Shown: positions 1 to 35,284, numbered from the stretch's first letter. The stretch is 64,000 nt of DNA from Amorphochlora amoebiformis (GCA_054601695.1 BAAHQB010000002.1:1674001-1738000), one strand, 5' to 3'. The notes: a model not told the origin generated them from the letters alone. Numbers and translations are program-made.

Positions 1-690
1 CAAGGCAAAACCCTAACCCTAACCCTAACCCTAACTCTAACCCTAACCCTAACCCTAACAAGCCAGAACCCCAAGACTAACCCTAACCCTAACCCTAACC
101 CTAATCTAAACCCTAATTCTAACTCTAATCCTAACCCTAACCCTACCCTAACCCTAACCCTAACCCTAACCGAGTCAATGGCCCTAGGACTAAGACATGC
201 TGAATAATCTGATCCTAGCCCTAACCCTAACCCTAACCCTAACCCTAACCCTAACCCTAACCCTAACCGAGTCAATGGTCCTAGGACTAAGACATGCTGA
301 ATAATCTGATCCTAGCCCTAACCCTAACCCTAACCCTAACCCTAACCCTAACCCTAACCGAGTCAATGGTCCTAGGACTAAGACATGCTGAATAATCTGA
401 TCCTAGCCCTAACCCTAACCCTAACCCTAACCCTAACCCTAACCCTAACCGAGTCAATGGTCCTAGGACTAAGACATGCTGAATAATCTGATCCTAGCCC
501 TAACCCTAACCCTAACCCTAACCCTAACCCTAACCCTAACCGAGTCAATGGTCCTAGGACTAAGACATGCTGAATAATCTGATCCTAGCCCTAACCCTAA
601 CCCTAACTCTAGCCTAACCCTAACCCTAACCCTAACCCTAACCCTAACCCTAACCCTAACCCTAACCCTAACCCTAACCCTAACCTAAGC
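1..690. repeat. CCCTAA array with five copies of the ~46 bp spacer element (intronic)
   Basis: Degenerate CCCTAA repeats are interrupted at about 90 bp spacing by a conserved spacer beginning GAGTCAATGG and ending AATCTGATCCTAG. The array ends in CAG directly in front of the SCYL2-like exon at 693, so it lies in an intron and is not a chromosome end. Confidence 0.
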
Positions 691-692
691 AG

Positions 693-20127
<19,435 letters not shown>

Positions 20128-20557
20128 GCGATGGAGTGCGAAAGTATGTTCAAAAGTGCGAGGTGTAATATATATATATATATGTGTGTGTGTACGTGTG
20201 TGTGTAGATTTTCATGCAATATTATTACTATATATATATATATATATATATATGTACATATGATATACCATTATTAATTTCCCTTTTTTGTGTATAGCTA
20301 GCTATATATATATATATATATTTATTATATTTATTGAAATAAGATTTTTTTTATATTTATACATGTACGCCATGCATATATATATATATATATATAATGT
20401 AATATATATGTAATATAATGGCCTGCATACATGTAAATATTTACATATTTACATGTATATATTCCATCCATGCATACACAAAAAAAACAGTTAAATAGAT
20501 TATTTTCATATACAGATAGATATATATATGCTCTATGCTCTATGCTCTATGCTCTTA

Positions 20558-20595
<38 letters not shown>

Positions 20596-21465
20596 ATGTG
20601 TATTTACATATATGTTTGTATACCCTAGACTCAGTACTTGGTTTGGATTTTACGTCTCGATCGATGGGCGCACTGACTCTAGTGACTTAGTAACATGTTA
20701 TTCATCATCAACGACTCGGATCATTATACTTTTTTCAATGAAATATCATGTGCTAAAGTTTAGAAGCAGTTAGAATTAGTCTCAGAGTAGGTTATTAGCA
20801 CTGGTACTAGTGGTAGTGATACCCTTACCCTACTACTAGTACTACGAAAAGCACTGGGGCTACTCCACTAGACTCCAGGTACGTACTGGTACTGGTAAGC
20901 GCTAGCTATATATATATAGCTATAGCTAGTACTGTAACTTTAATCATCAGTACTAAGTGTACATAAGTTAGTAGTAATATCCTAGATATCTAGGATATCC
21001 TGGGGAATACGCATGCAGAATATATAGCTGGATCTCTTGTCTGTAGAGAGTTGGTATCCTTAGTCTAGTAGTGTAGTCTAGGTAGTTAGTTCTTATCTAT
21101 TAGTATTCAATGAATTCAATGATCGTAAATTGCAAGCATGAGGGCGCAGTACATACCGTAGGCCGTCAATCTGATATATATGTATATATCTAGTATATAT
21201 ATATATATATGAGATCTCATATATATATATATTTACATATATCGCCACTGAGTCATGTTCTTGTCGGTGTATGTACAGCATCTGTCAATTGCAAAGATTG
21301 ACAGTCTAGAGAGTCTGTACATGTGTATCTAGTATATGTGTGTGAGTATGTCTATACACATATGTACTAGATGTATTTAGTAATATTGTTTAGTATCTAT
21401 ACGTGATTCACAAATTATATATATAGTTGTATGAGTAATATACGTTATATGTACATATATTATAC

Positions 21466-21508
<43 letters not shown>

Positions 21509-21787
21509 GAGTGCATATATAAATATATTAAATACATGCAACATATGTCAAAAGTATGTGTATATACGCGTATACTATGTATAATACTATAATTAGGCGC
21601 ATGCATATTTATATGTGTACACATGTTACATGCATATATATAAATACACACACACACATATATATGTACATATATATATATATATATATAGATATATAGA
21701 TATGTGTGTGTGTGTATGAGATGTGCATACTATGTAAATATGCACACATTTTCGTTACATTTTTGTTTATATATGTATGTATGTATA

Positions 21788-21878
<91 letters not shown>

Positions 21879-22021
21879 CATGTGTATAAATTTTGAACAT
21901 TATATATATATGTATATATTTATATATTTTACGTGTATGTATACTCAGATTTATATGATGTACATACGAGTGGTATTATGCTATGCGCAAATACATACAC
22001 TCTGTATGCGTATTTCTATAT

Positions 22022-22074
<53 letters not shown>

Positions 22075-22164
22075 GTATGTATATTATAACTAGGCGCATG
22101 TGTATATATTATATGTACATCCATATACAGGTATATATATATCATATACACATCTATTTGTATG

Positions 22165-22209
<45 letters not shown>

Positions 22210-22395
22210 TATACATATATATATATATATATAATATATCTATAGATGTATATGATGTGTGTATTATGTATATATGTATATACTATATATATATATATGT
22301 AGATATATAGATATATATAAATATATATATGTATATATATATATATTTGTATATATACATATACACACACATATACATGTATATATATGTATACA

Positions 22396-22435
<40 letters not shown>

Positions 22436-22487
22436 GATGTGCATTTACGAGAATTGTGTCTGTGTGTTCATGATGGTATACCTACGG

Positions 22488-22532
<45 letters not shown>

Positions 22533-22568
22533 GTATATATAGCACGTATTGTTTATATCTATATGTGC

Positions 22569-22627
<59 letters not shown>

Positions 22628-23230
22628 TATATATATACACACATGCATACATATAAATATTAATAGTATACATAAGAATATATGTCTAAATGTAAATGTA
22701 TATGAAGTGAAAATATGTACGCATATATATAGTAAGTATATGTATATATATATATATATATGCATATATATATATATATATATATAATATATATATGTAT
22801 ATACTTTTACATATATACAATATATTCTATATATATATATATATATGTATATGTAATATACTTGAATGTAAAGATATACATACATGAAAAAAACTCAAAA
22901 CACCAACCTAATCTTCCCTATGTATTCGTAACCTTAACTCTAACCCGACTTTCATAGCCTTTGCCCTACCCTTCTCTTAACGCGCACCCACACGTGGCAC
23001 TTAGCAAATCCAAATTTTCACCAAGATCGACCCCGCTCTCCTCATTCCTTTCTCCCTCTGACCTTAGTCCTCTCTCCTTCCAACTCTCTTCTTCATTGTT
23101 ATTCTTCAACCCTCAAATCTCCCACGCCTCTCCCCATATTCTCTTCCTCTCCCCTCCTCTTTCTATTCTGCTATCAATCCTTATTTATATATCATGAATT
23201 TCCCTGTGAATTACAGTATCATGGGAGTCT
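20128..23230. other. Convergent intergenic spacer: TA repeats plus a CTAG/GTAC-rich tract
   Basis: No gene was recognised. 20620-21440 is non-repetitive and rich in CTAG, AGTACT, GTAC and related palindromic words (for example TCCTAGATATCTAGGATATC near 20980). The rest (20160-20620, 21440-22880) is TA/TG-rich, and 22890-23200 is pyrimidine-rich mixed sequence. Confidence 0.
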
Positions 23231-24256
23231 TCATACGGATACCGCCGGCTTAAAGAACTTGAACGTCAGGGCTGCGCAAGACAGCATCCCACCGATACAC
23301 AGGCAGAGAACGGCTTTTTTTTTTAGGGAAAAACGAGATACGCAAATTAGTTTCAATCTACATCTGTACATATACATAGAGACATACCCATATAGACATT
23401 CTGAGCACACATGCAAAATATATTTACAATTCATATCGCTGACATACATGTTTTGTGCATAAAAGGGATTTCCAGTTGATTAGACTCTTAGGGAGGGGTT
23501 TGGATGAAATCAAGATATACTTGGAATCAAGATATAATACAAACAGTTACCAGCAAAATAGTCTTGGTTCGGCGACCCTAGATATATCGTCCCCACCTCG
23601 CATGGAGGCACGAAGCACTGAACCACGTCCCCTTCCAGAAACAAACATGAAAATCATCTAAGATGGATCTCAACCTTCAGCCCGCTCTCCGGTACCGATT
23701 CTAAACTGAGGTCGCGGCAGGCAGATCGGGTTCTCACTCCTCATCTCACGTTCTCCGCACTTTGTTGTGAGCACAATGTAAGTCGACGCCACCCCTGGAC
23801 AACTGCATAGGCACAAAATCAGGACCGGACAGACAGTGATTCGTGGGACGTACTGCAAGCAAGCGTTGTCCGCATCGCATGCGCACTCGTAGAAACAGCT
23901 CTTATCTTCCCTATCGATGATAGTGCAATGGTCTCTGGGATAATACAAACAAAATGACGTACAACACCTGGGCATCATGGAGGCATAAAAGACCTTGTAG
24001 TTAGCTTTTGGAGGTTACGAGCCCTTATGACCTACGTGGGGAGATGTTATGAGGCGGGGAAACGTGGGAAAGGGTTCGAAATATCGCCATTCACCTGCCA
24101 AACTCCGACGACAATGAGGAACCATGAGAAGACAAAACATCCGTTGACCAGTGTCGCGGTCCTCGACGACTCGTCCGCATCATACAGACTACTACGTGAC
24201 TTTCCAGCGCCGTATTTGTCGTCTGACATGCGCTCGTACGTCGCATACCCGCTCAT
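23231..24256 (-). CDS. Cysteine-rich two-pass membrane protein, function unknown
   Basis: Five exons on the minus strand keep phase: 24095-24256, 23854-23993, 23675-23802, 23551-23631, 23231-23313 (197 residues). The first ATG of the open frame is at 24256; residues 1-36 are polar. Residues about 37-53 are hydrophobic (CFVFSWFLIVVGVW), then a Cys-dense stretch follows (RCCTSFC, CFYECACDADNAC), a further CFVPPCE segment, and a second hydrophobic helix (VLCLCIGGMLSCAALTF) ending FKPAVSV. The likely topology has both ends in the cytosol with a disulfide-rich lumenal or extracellular loop. Intron 23803-23853 is only 51 nt and divisible by three, so it could be retained without a frameshift. The last intron ends in an A-run before AG. 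I do not recognise the family. The gene is divergent from the phosphate transporter, 151 bp away. Confidence 0.
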
Positions 24257-24407
24257 CAGCGGCCGCTGTCCGGCCCTTGGGCTCCAATTGACCGTCTCCA
24301 AGAGATCTCAGGAGATTTACTTAGAATCGAATATCCGGGTTTATGGACACTCGTGGAGATTATTTGGGGATCCCCGAAAATATCGTTAAATCCCCGGGAA
24401 CCCGATA
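24257..24407. promoter_or_regulatory. Short divergent promoter region between the Cys-rich gene and the PiT transporter
   Basis: The 151 bp between the two start codons must hold both 5' UTRs and promoters. It has balanced base composition, with no TA or TTAGGG repeat. A CCAAT pentamer on the plus strand lies at 24284-24288, and a GCGGCCGC palindrome sits just inside the minus-strand gene start. No clear TATA box was seen. The role is inferred from position only. Confidence 0.
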
Positions 24408-25445
24408 ATGGTTGACCACCGCGTCCAGGATGTGAGCTTGGCAGTGAAGGCAGGAGCTTTCTTGGCGTGTTTAGGGGCTGTCGCCTTCTCTGATGCAGTG
24501 TTACTTGAGATAAATGACGAAACTAGCAATTTGATTCGAAATCTGTCGCGTGCGGCCGTCGTGGCTGCGTTCTTACTTGCCTTCACGAACGGTAAGGGGT
24601 TCAAATCCATCATTTCGAGAGATTTAGATACTTTCAGGCGTGGAGTTCACTCACACTCGAACATGGTCGTCGGTATACCTCGAGTCAGAAGGATAGGATA
24701 GCAAGGTGAATGTCGCGGAGACATGGGGGCCGCGTTTCTCAAACCGCATTGATCCGGCGCTTTCAGAAGCCTCGAAAATAGATTCAGTGGGAGATACCAC
24801 TTGGTGTTAGGATCAAAATAATCTTAAGAAGATAAAGGGAAGGGCTAAGAGAGGATTTATAGGATCTTGAGACTGAAGACGTGTCCTGACTACCAGGTGC
24901 AAACGATATCGCAAACTCCGTTGGGACTAGCGTCGGGGCTGGCGCGCTGACGCTACGAACAGCAATACTGGCGGGTTGTGTGTTTGAGTTCGCAGGTATG
25001 ATGCATTTTTCATTTCGTTTTGTGTAGTAATGATGCGTTGGTGGTGAGTATCTGTCAGTCTGCGATTTTTGTAACAGGAGGGCTAATTGTTGGTCCACTT
25101 GTGAGCGATACTCTTTCGCATGGGGTAAAAATTTACACGTGTATATATGTATATTATACATATGAATATATATATATGAATATATATACATATGAATATA
25201 TATATATATATATGTATATACATACATATATATATATATATATATATGTATGTATTTATACTATACGAATACGTTAAATATATATGTATATATATATATA
25301 TATATGTATATTATATATACATATGTATAATGTATACATATATAAATATATACAATATTTTTTTATATACACATACATATATGTACACACACATAAACAT
25401 ATATATATATATATATTTATACAATATATATATATATGGAAATAT

Positions 25446-25478
<33 letters not shown>

Positions 25479-25522
25479 TATACACAAGAATTTCAGACAC
25501 ATATATATTGATAGAGCAGCAT

Positions 25523-25556
<34 letters not shown>

Positions 25557-25937
25557 AAAATATATATATATATGTATTATGCATGCACTAGAAATGTAAA
25601 TATATATATATTTATTATTTAACCGCAGATTATTGATTTGTCAAGCTTTGGACGTACGCCTAACAAGCTTGTAAAGATCATGTACTCACATACACAAAAT
25701 CATATGTGTATATTATGCATGTATATGTATACATGTATATATGTATATATTGTATATATAAATATGTAAATATATATATATATATATATAACAAGAAGGT
25801 ATTTTGTAATGTAAAATATATCTATATGTACATTTTTATACACGTTTGTAAATATATCTACATGTACATATATATACACGTTTGTAAAAATATATATAAT
25901 TTAAATGTTTATATGTGTAATATGCACACACATAAAC

Positions 25938-26000
<63 letters not shown>

Positions 26001-26033
26001 CACATAAACGTGTATATATATATATAACATATA

Positions 26034-26080
<47 letters not shown>

Positions 26081-26159
26081 CATACATATATAGTATATAT
26101 GTATATATATATGTGTATCATGTAAGCATTCATATTATGTACCTGTATGCAAAGAATTC

Positions 26160-26193
<34 letters not shown>

Positions 26194-26230
26194 GTATTAT
26201 ATGTACCCATTTTTATAATATATCACAAAA

Positions 26231-26270
<40 letters not shown>

Positions 26271-27463
26271 TATATACACATATATATATATATATGTAGA
26301 TATATATATATATATACAACAGGGATATATATATATATATATATGTATATGTATTAGCGTAAATGTAAATGTAATTTTAGTTTTTAAACTCAACGATATA
26401 CATACATGTGCGTACGTGTGAATATATGTGTGTATATATGTATGTATATATGTATGTATATATATATATATATGTATAAATATATATATATATGTACATA
26501 TATATATATGTATATATATATAAATATATCTATATGTATAAATATATACATATATACATATATATATTTATGTATAAATTACACATATATACATTTTATG
26601 CATACGCCTATACATAACCTACACATACACATACATATTACTACAAACAGGTTCTGTTCTATCCTAGGCTCCGCCTTATCTACCCTTGGTATTTGCCAAC
26701 CTAAGCAAGAAAAACGATGAAAGAGAGCTAGAGAGAGAGAAAGAGAGGAAGAGAGAGAGAGAGAGAGAGAGTACAAAAAAAGTACGAAATGGAAAAAAAA
26801 AAAAGAGAAGGAAAAAAAATTTAAAAAAAGAGAAGGAAAAAAAAAATAAGGGACATGCAAAGAGCCCCAAAAATGTACCCAGAAAAGCTCCCCAAGTCAT
26901 AAGAATCCCCACCCAAACGCTTGACATCACCGCAGGAGCAACCTCTTACGGCATACCCGTTTCGGCCACAAAAGGGGTTATCACTAGCATGGTAAGAAGC
27001 AACTCTAATCCCAGCCCTAACACTAACCCTAACCCTAGCTCTCTCTAATCCTACCTCTCTCTAACCCTACCTCTCTCTAACCCTACCTCTCTCTAACCCT
27101 ACCTCTAACCCTAACAACCATTTAGCCCTAACCCTTATCCTATCAATGGTCCTCGGACTAAGACATGCTGAATAATCTGATCCTGCACGTAACCCTAAGG
27201 CGGTCTCTTTCCCTCCGTCTCTCTTTACATCTCAAGAATATCCTCTCTTTCCTTTCTTTTTTTTTTTTTTTTTTTTTTTTTTTCGCTCGCTCTCTCTCTC
27301 TATTTCCCTTCTCTCTTTTTCTCTTTCTATGTCTTTGTTGTCTCTCTTCATCTCTCCGGCCTAAGATGGTTGGTCTAATCCTAAACGTTACAGGTTGTGT
27401 TAGCCCTTATAGTTGGTGGACCCCAAGCTCTCAACTTCTATGGTATTTTATTTGGGGATATGT

Positions 27464-27511
<48 letters not shown>

Positions 27512-28006
27512 TTATTTTCGTAATGATATATATATATATATGTAATATAAACACTACCTTTAACATATACATATGTTATATATGTGTATATTATATATAC
27601 ATATACACACATATATATATATATATGCATGTACCTACATGTATACATGTGTAAATGTATAGATACATGAATTATATATTTACATATACACATAATATAT
27701 ATATATATGCATATATATATATATATATAAGGATAGTATAAATGCATAAAGTGTATAGATACATATTTATATACCTGTAATATATGTAACATGTAAATAC
27801 GCATACATATATCTATGCATTCTATATTACACTAATTACGTGTTACTATTTTTACATAGTTAACATGGATATATATATATATACATATGTATACGTATGT
27901 ACATGTACACATACATACATACATGTACATATTATATTATTTACATTTATATATAAATATACCATCATACTGTTTGCTAGTTTTACGTTATTAACATGAT
28001 ACATAC

Positions 28007-28042
<36 letters not shown>

Positions 28043-28503
28043 ATATGTATATTATATATATATATATATATTATATATTATAATATATACATATATATAA
28101 AACGTATTACTACATAAATATATCTATGACATAATTTGTAGGCCTACAACTGATGGGCCTTACATTCATAATATCTCCGATCTCGGGATTGCTTGGGGCA
28201 TATCTCTTACATGCCCTCATCCTCAATATCATTGTCCTGGTAAACCCAGGGTTTGGGTTAGGGATTGTTAGGGTTAGGGTTAGGGATTGTTAGGGTTAGG
28301 GTTAGGGTTTGAATTAGGTTGAGGGTTGGGTGTACCAATTATTCCATGGCTTGGATAGGGTTAGAATATTCATAATATCTCGGGATTGGTTCGGGCATAT
28401 CTCTTACATGCCCTCATCCACAATACCATTGTCCTTGTCCATCTGATCAAATTATATACATATTGTACATACTTATATATATATATATATGTGTGTGTGT
28501 GTA

Positions 28504-28535
<32 letters not shown>

Positions 28536-28548
28536 TATATATACTCGA

Positions 28549-28582
<34 letters not shown>

Positions 28583-28822
28583 TATATATACGTGTATTTA
28601 TTTGTTTAGGACAAGTGTAGTATTGAGAATGAAACCATGTATAAAGAGATATGCCACACATATGTGGATATTCACACGTATATACAAACCATAAATGTAC
28701 GTATGGTACATATACTATTAGACATATCAGGATAATGGTATTGAAGAACGTGTCATATGTAGATATTCGAATAAATACATATACATATATATATATATAT
28801 ATATATACCAATATATATATAT

Positions 28823-28863
<41 letters not shown>

Positions 28864-28912
28864 TATGCACAATATGTACATTATTTATCATATACCAGGA
28901 CAATGGTAGTGA

Positions 28913-28956
<44 letters not shown>

Positions 28957-29412
28957 ATATATATATATGTATATGTATATGTAGAAAAACGTATATGTAC
29001 ATAGATATATTCGAATATCTACAGACATATATGTGCACATATAGAGGAAAGATATCATTTTCCGTGAAAGATAAAGAGAAGCAGGATACGCACGTGTATG
29101 TGCGACAAATTAAATTACATGTGTAAACATTTACACGTGTATGTGCGACAAATTAAATTACATGTGTAAACATTTGCACGTGTATGTGCGACAAATTAAA
29201 TTACATGTGTAAACATTTACACGTGTATGTGCGACAAATTAAATTACATGTGTAAACATTTGCACGTGTATGTGCGACAAATTAAATTACATGTGTAAAC
29301 ATTTACACGTAGCACCATGACAGCCCATTCCCTTCAATACTACACACTCTCTTACACACATACAAGACATACATGTACACATATTGGCATCAATGCATTA
29401 TATACCACACTG

Positions 29413-29443
<31 letters not shown>

Positions 29444-29516
29444 CTATATATATATACACATATACATATTATATATATATAGGTATATATTATATATATA
29501 TATATATAATATACAT

Positions 29517-29548
<32 letters not shown>

Positions 29549-29843
29549 AATATATATATATTATATATAAAAAATATATCCTCGCAAACACAACAGTCTC
29601 CCAAGCCCGTGGACAAGGGGAGAGCTTATCTACCCCTCCTAGCCGGCATCACTATTTTCGTCTCATTTCTCTCACTCACATTCAAAGGTTGTTTTCTGCA
29701 TTTACACCTCAGAACTTCAACATTAATAGAATATGTGCATTTGATTAAGCACGTGTATCAAACAATATGTGAAACAAATATAAAGAACAAAAAAGTCTAG
29801 CCCCTTTTCCAGTTTGACAGATATTGACCATATATATGTTTAC

Positions 29844-29876
<33 letters not shown>

Positions 29877-30090
29877 AGATGTATGTGTGTACATATATTC
29901 GTATAACATATATATATATGTATATATGTATATATATATGAAAGACAAATAACAGAAGGGAGTGATATTTATGGATGCATATTCATATATATATATATAT
30001 ATAAATATATATATTATATATATATATATATAGGACCAATGGCTATCACTCCAGTTCCACTAGCTTTTATTGCGTCGGTAGTAGTCGGGG

Positions 30091-30121
<31 letters not shown>

Positions 30122-30276
30122 GTATAAATATATATTGTACATTTACATATATATATATATATAGATGTAAATATATATATATTATATTTATATATATCAT
30201 TATGGATATATAGAAGAAGATTTTTTACAATATATATATATATATAGATTATATAACTATATTATATATTATATAT

Positions 30277-30338
<62 letters not shown>

Positions 30339-30702
30339 TTATATATACACGTATAACATATATATATACACGCATACACACATATATATACATAATATAT
30401 ATATATATTTATATATATATATATTATATATATTATGTAGTATATATATATATTATATATATATATATATTATACATATATATATATATGTATGTATGTA
30501 CATATGTATAGTATATCTGCATAAATAATATATGTAAACATTTGTAAGTAATTAGATTTGAAGTTTTATACATTATAAATATATATATATATATATATAT
30601 TATGTATATAATGTATATCGTATGTATAAATATTCAGTTATATACAAATATGTATTTGTAGCGTATAACGTGTATGTAAATAAATAGCACCTATATAAAA
30701 AA

Positions 30703-30733
<31 letters not shown>

Positions 30734-31737
30734 ATATTTATATATATATACATATATATAAATATAGACGTATATATATATATATATATGTACATTATAC
30801 TATATTAGTACCATTGTCATATTTATAGACGTATACGAATGTATATGTTTATATAAAATAAGTATATATATATATATACATATTTGCATGTAATATTCTA
30901 TAGTAATCTAATATATATATATATATACATGTACACATAATGTTTATCTCTATTAGATAATTTCATATATATATAAGTATATATGCATGTATACATATAT
31001 ATATATATACATATACATATACTTATATATATATATATATAATATATATATATATATATAATATATATATATATGTATAACATACCCTCCTGTTCATGTA
31101 TAAACACCCTACTAACAAAACTCACTCACATAAAGAAATAATTAGTACATATGTAGAAACTTCGTGGATACATATATGCATAGTGAATACATATTTACTT
31201 AGTGCATACGTACTTACCTAGGGCATCGCAGGGTTGATATGGCCCCTGTTGTTGGAATACAAGTAAGAGTAAACATCGAAAAAAAAAAAGCGCATTCGAA
31301 TGTGTTTACGAAATATTTTACGTGGTGTATCATCCATAATTATATGTATATATATATATATATGCATACTTGTGTGTATTCGTATGAATATATGTATGCA
31401 GACACACACATATATATATATATGTAATATATATATATATAAATATTACATATATTTATACATATATCATATATTTATATTATGTATGGATATATATTTA
31501 TATTATAGGTATTTATTTCTATGTGTATATATTATATATGCACAGTTATGAAAATATATTTATATGCATATAAGAATTATACACGTATTACAGTTATACA
31601 TACATATATATATGTATTTATATATATGTATACATACATGATACGTTCGTATCGTATATATGAGAAACAGATATGTAATACATGAATATAGAAATGAATG
31701 TATTTAAATTTATGCATACACATGTATAAATGTGGAA

Positions 31738-31768
<31 letters not shown>

Positions 31769-32246
31769 AATATATATAAGCATATAAGATGTACATATTC
31801 ATCCATATATCCACAGCGACCCAACACCAGACATCGAACTCTCCGAAAAAAAATCAAATTTACCCAAAAATTCGCCCGAGAAGCCCAACTCCCAGCCTCA
31901 ATCTGCAACCGTTACCATTGCCCCGACCGTTACAGACTCCGCGCCGGCAGTTACTCCGAACACTGCCGTTACAAGAAACGGATCGGGGGAGAAGAAGGAG
32001 AAGATGAGTGGTTTGGATGCGATATTCTCTCCTTTGGTTGTTATGAGTGGGTTTGTTGTGGTGAGTTAAATTTTGTTTTTTTTTTTTTTTTAATTTTTCG
32101 CTGGGGCTCTTTTTTTTTTTTTTTTCCTTCATCCTGGCTTGTTTCGCTTGTCTCTTTTTTCTAATTTTATGGATGTATTTATGTATGTGTTTCATAGTAT
32201 ACATATATTCATATATGTACATATATATATGTATATAGATATATAG

Positions 32247-32278
<32 letters not shown>

Positions 32279-32996
32279 TTATGTTTCATAATGAGAATAT
32301 ATATACATACATACATATTATATATGTATATATCTATATACATATTATATTAACCTACATACATAACATGCACACACACACACATACACATACAATTGCA
32401 CACATACATTCATATACATATATAATTGAGGTTATGTACTCATTACGCACATATATTACATATATATATATATTATATATATATGCGCATATCTACACAT
32501 ATATAAGGCCTTCGCTCACGGGGGAAATGATGTCAGCAACGCCGCGGGTCCCCTAACCCTAACCCTAACCCTAACCCTAACCCTAACCCCAACCCTAACC
32601 CTAACCCCAACCCTAATCCTAACCCTAGTCCCAACCCTAACCCTAACCCTTTTGCTCTCACTCAAACCCCTAACCCAAGCATAACAATAACAACCTTAAA
32701 TCCAAACACAGGACCTCTTAGTGTGATTGCTGGATACTCTGCCAACCCACAAGCAAGTCTGGAAGATATTTCGGTGAGGAGCCAACGGAGGAGAGAGAGA
32801 GAGAGAGAACCCGGAGATTGCTGGAGATCGCGAGGGATCCCAGAGATTGCTGGAGATCGTGAGGGATCCCAGAGATTGCTGGAGATCGCGAAGGATCCCA
32901 GGGATTGCTGGGAATCGCTAGGGAGGGTCCGAAAGAGGGGGAGAGAGAAAGAGGGGGAGAGAGAAAGAGGGAGAGAGGATTTATGAATGTATATAC

Positions 32997-33031
<35 letters not shown>

Positions 33032-33163
33032 TTTACATATATATGTTCTGTGTGTATATATGTGTGTGTAAATGTACACATCAGAGGAAGAAAAAGAGAG
33101 AATTAGGTGTGCTTTGGTTGCATTAAATATATATATATATATTATATATATATCGTATGCATA

Positions 33164-33198
<35 letters not shown>

Positions 33199-34833
33199 TA
33201 TATACAGATATATACATATTTATATATATATATATATATGTATGTATACATATGTAAGTATACATATTGTATGTACAATTCCCTAGATTTGTATCTGAAT
33301 ATGAAGCAAAGTTAAGACATACATATGATATATACATATATAAATGTGTAGATATATATAAGTGTGTATTCTTGTATGTATGAACAAAAAAAATCTCCAT
33401 ACATACACATTTACCTACACATGTATACATGTATATGTATATGTATATTATATATTATATATACATATATATATGTATGTATATTATCTAAAAGAGTATA
33501 TATATATATATATATAATACGTAAAATACATGTGTACGAAAATACATATATTTGGTATGTCCTGTATGCACTCATGTAAACTAGGTAATGTTACATCATA
33601 TGTACACAACATATTGTATGTACAGATGGATAAATATATACATATAAGTACATATAGATATATATATATACTATATATATGTATTATATTTATTTTACAT
33701 ATGCACGTAGAATATATATACATATATATATATATATATGTGTATGTATATATATATTAGGAACACATATGTATATTTATGAATATATATACACATTAAA
33801 AAAATATATAAAGGGTATATATATATATATACGCATATATAGCGGCCATATTGGACAAATTCACTGGCTGCCGTGGGATTTGTGTGCGGAATTCTCATCA
33901 TGGTATATATTTATCTCAATCCATAGTGGATTATATATATATCTATATATATATATATATATACATACATATATATATATATGTACATAAATATGTATGT
34001 GTATGTTCATATAACTGTATAGATATAATAAATATAATATATAATATATATGTGTATACATATATATGTATGTATATTGTTAAAGCAACGATATTAATAG
34101 CATGAGAGGGCTCAGCTGGATGAGTATGGAAACATACTCATAAGTACACTCACGTACGCTAGGGATCCCAGAGATTGCTGGAGATCGCTAGGGATCCCAG
34201 AGACTCCTGGTGATCGCCTCATCCGTTACAAACCGGTACTACCGGGTACAACCCGGTATTACTGGTGCTCCAGATTAGCAAGTGTCAAACCGCCATGTCA
34301 CGCTCCAGCTTCTCCTTCCAGGCTGCTTTGTAACCATGCAAGGAGTTATGGATACCCAACCTAACCCCCATCTTAAACCTTACTTCATCTCTGCCCTAAC
34401 CTTAACCCTAACCCTAAGTCCCACACAAAGTCGCATCACACAATTTTTTTACCCGCATACCACACCCTCATGCCCACAACACCCCAACTCACCAACATTC
34501 AACACACCCATCATCACGATCTGCTGTTATCCCAAACAGCACTATAGCCCCACCCAGTGGAGGAGTCAATGGTCCTCGGACTAAGACATGCTGAATAATC
34601 TGATCCTAACCCTAAGTCATTGTGCGAGTGAATGGTCCTAGGACTAAGACATGCTGAATAATCTGATCCTAAGTCATGCTGCATAATCTGATCCTAACGC
34701 TAACCCTAACCCTAAAGCTAATATTAAGTCTAAATCTTACTGTAGGGGGGACGAACTGTTAAGCTGGTGGGGGTGAAGCTAGCAAAGCAAACGGCTACTA
34801 AGGTATGCTATTCGCTAAGTTCATGTGTGTATA

Positions 34834-34880
<47 letters not shown>

Positions 34881-34932
34881 AAGCAAACGGCTACTAAGGT
34901 ATGCTAATCGCTAAGTTCATGTGTGTATAATG

Positions 34933-34976
<44 letters not shown>

Positions 34977-35025
34977 AAGCAAACGGCTACTAAGGTATGC
35001 TAATCGCTAAGTTCATGTGTGTATA

Positions 35026-35068
<43 letters not shown>

Positions 35069-35118
35069 AAGCAAACGGCTACTAAGGTATGCTAATCGCT
35101 AAGTTCATGTGTGTATAA

Positions 35119-35153
<35 letters not shown>

Positions 35154-35284
35154 GCAAAGCAAACGGCTACTAAGGTATGCTATTCGCTAAGTTCATGTGT
35201 GTATAATGTATATATATATATATATATATGCAAAGCAAACGGCTACTAAGGTATGCTAATCGCTAAGTTCATGTGTGTATAATG

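Noticed and set aside
1-690. True chromosome end
   Set aside because: The array is degenerate, interrupted by a spacer, lies next to an in-phase exon, and similar arrays occur throughout the window in both orientations.
23455-23661. 68-codon plus-strand frame MHKRDFQLIRLLGRG...
   Set aside because: Overlaps minus-strand exon 4 of the Cys-rich gene, which has consistent splice phase and a clear membrane-protein pattern.
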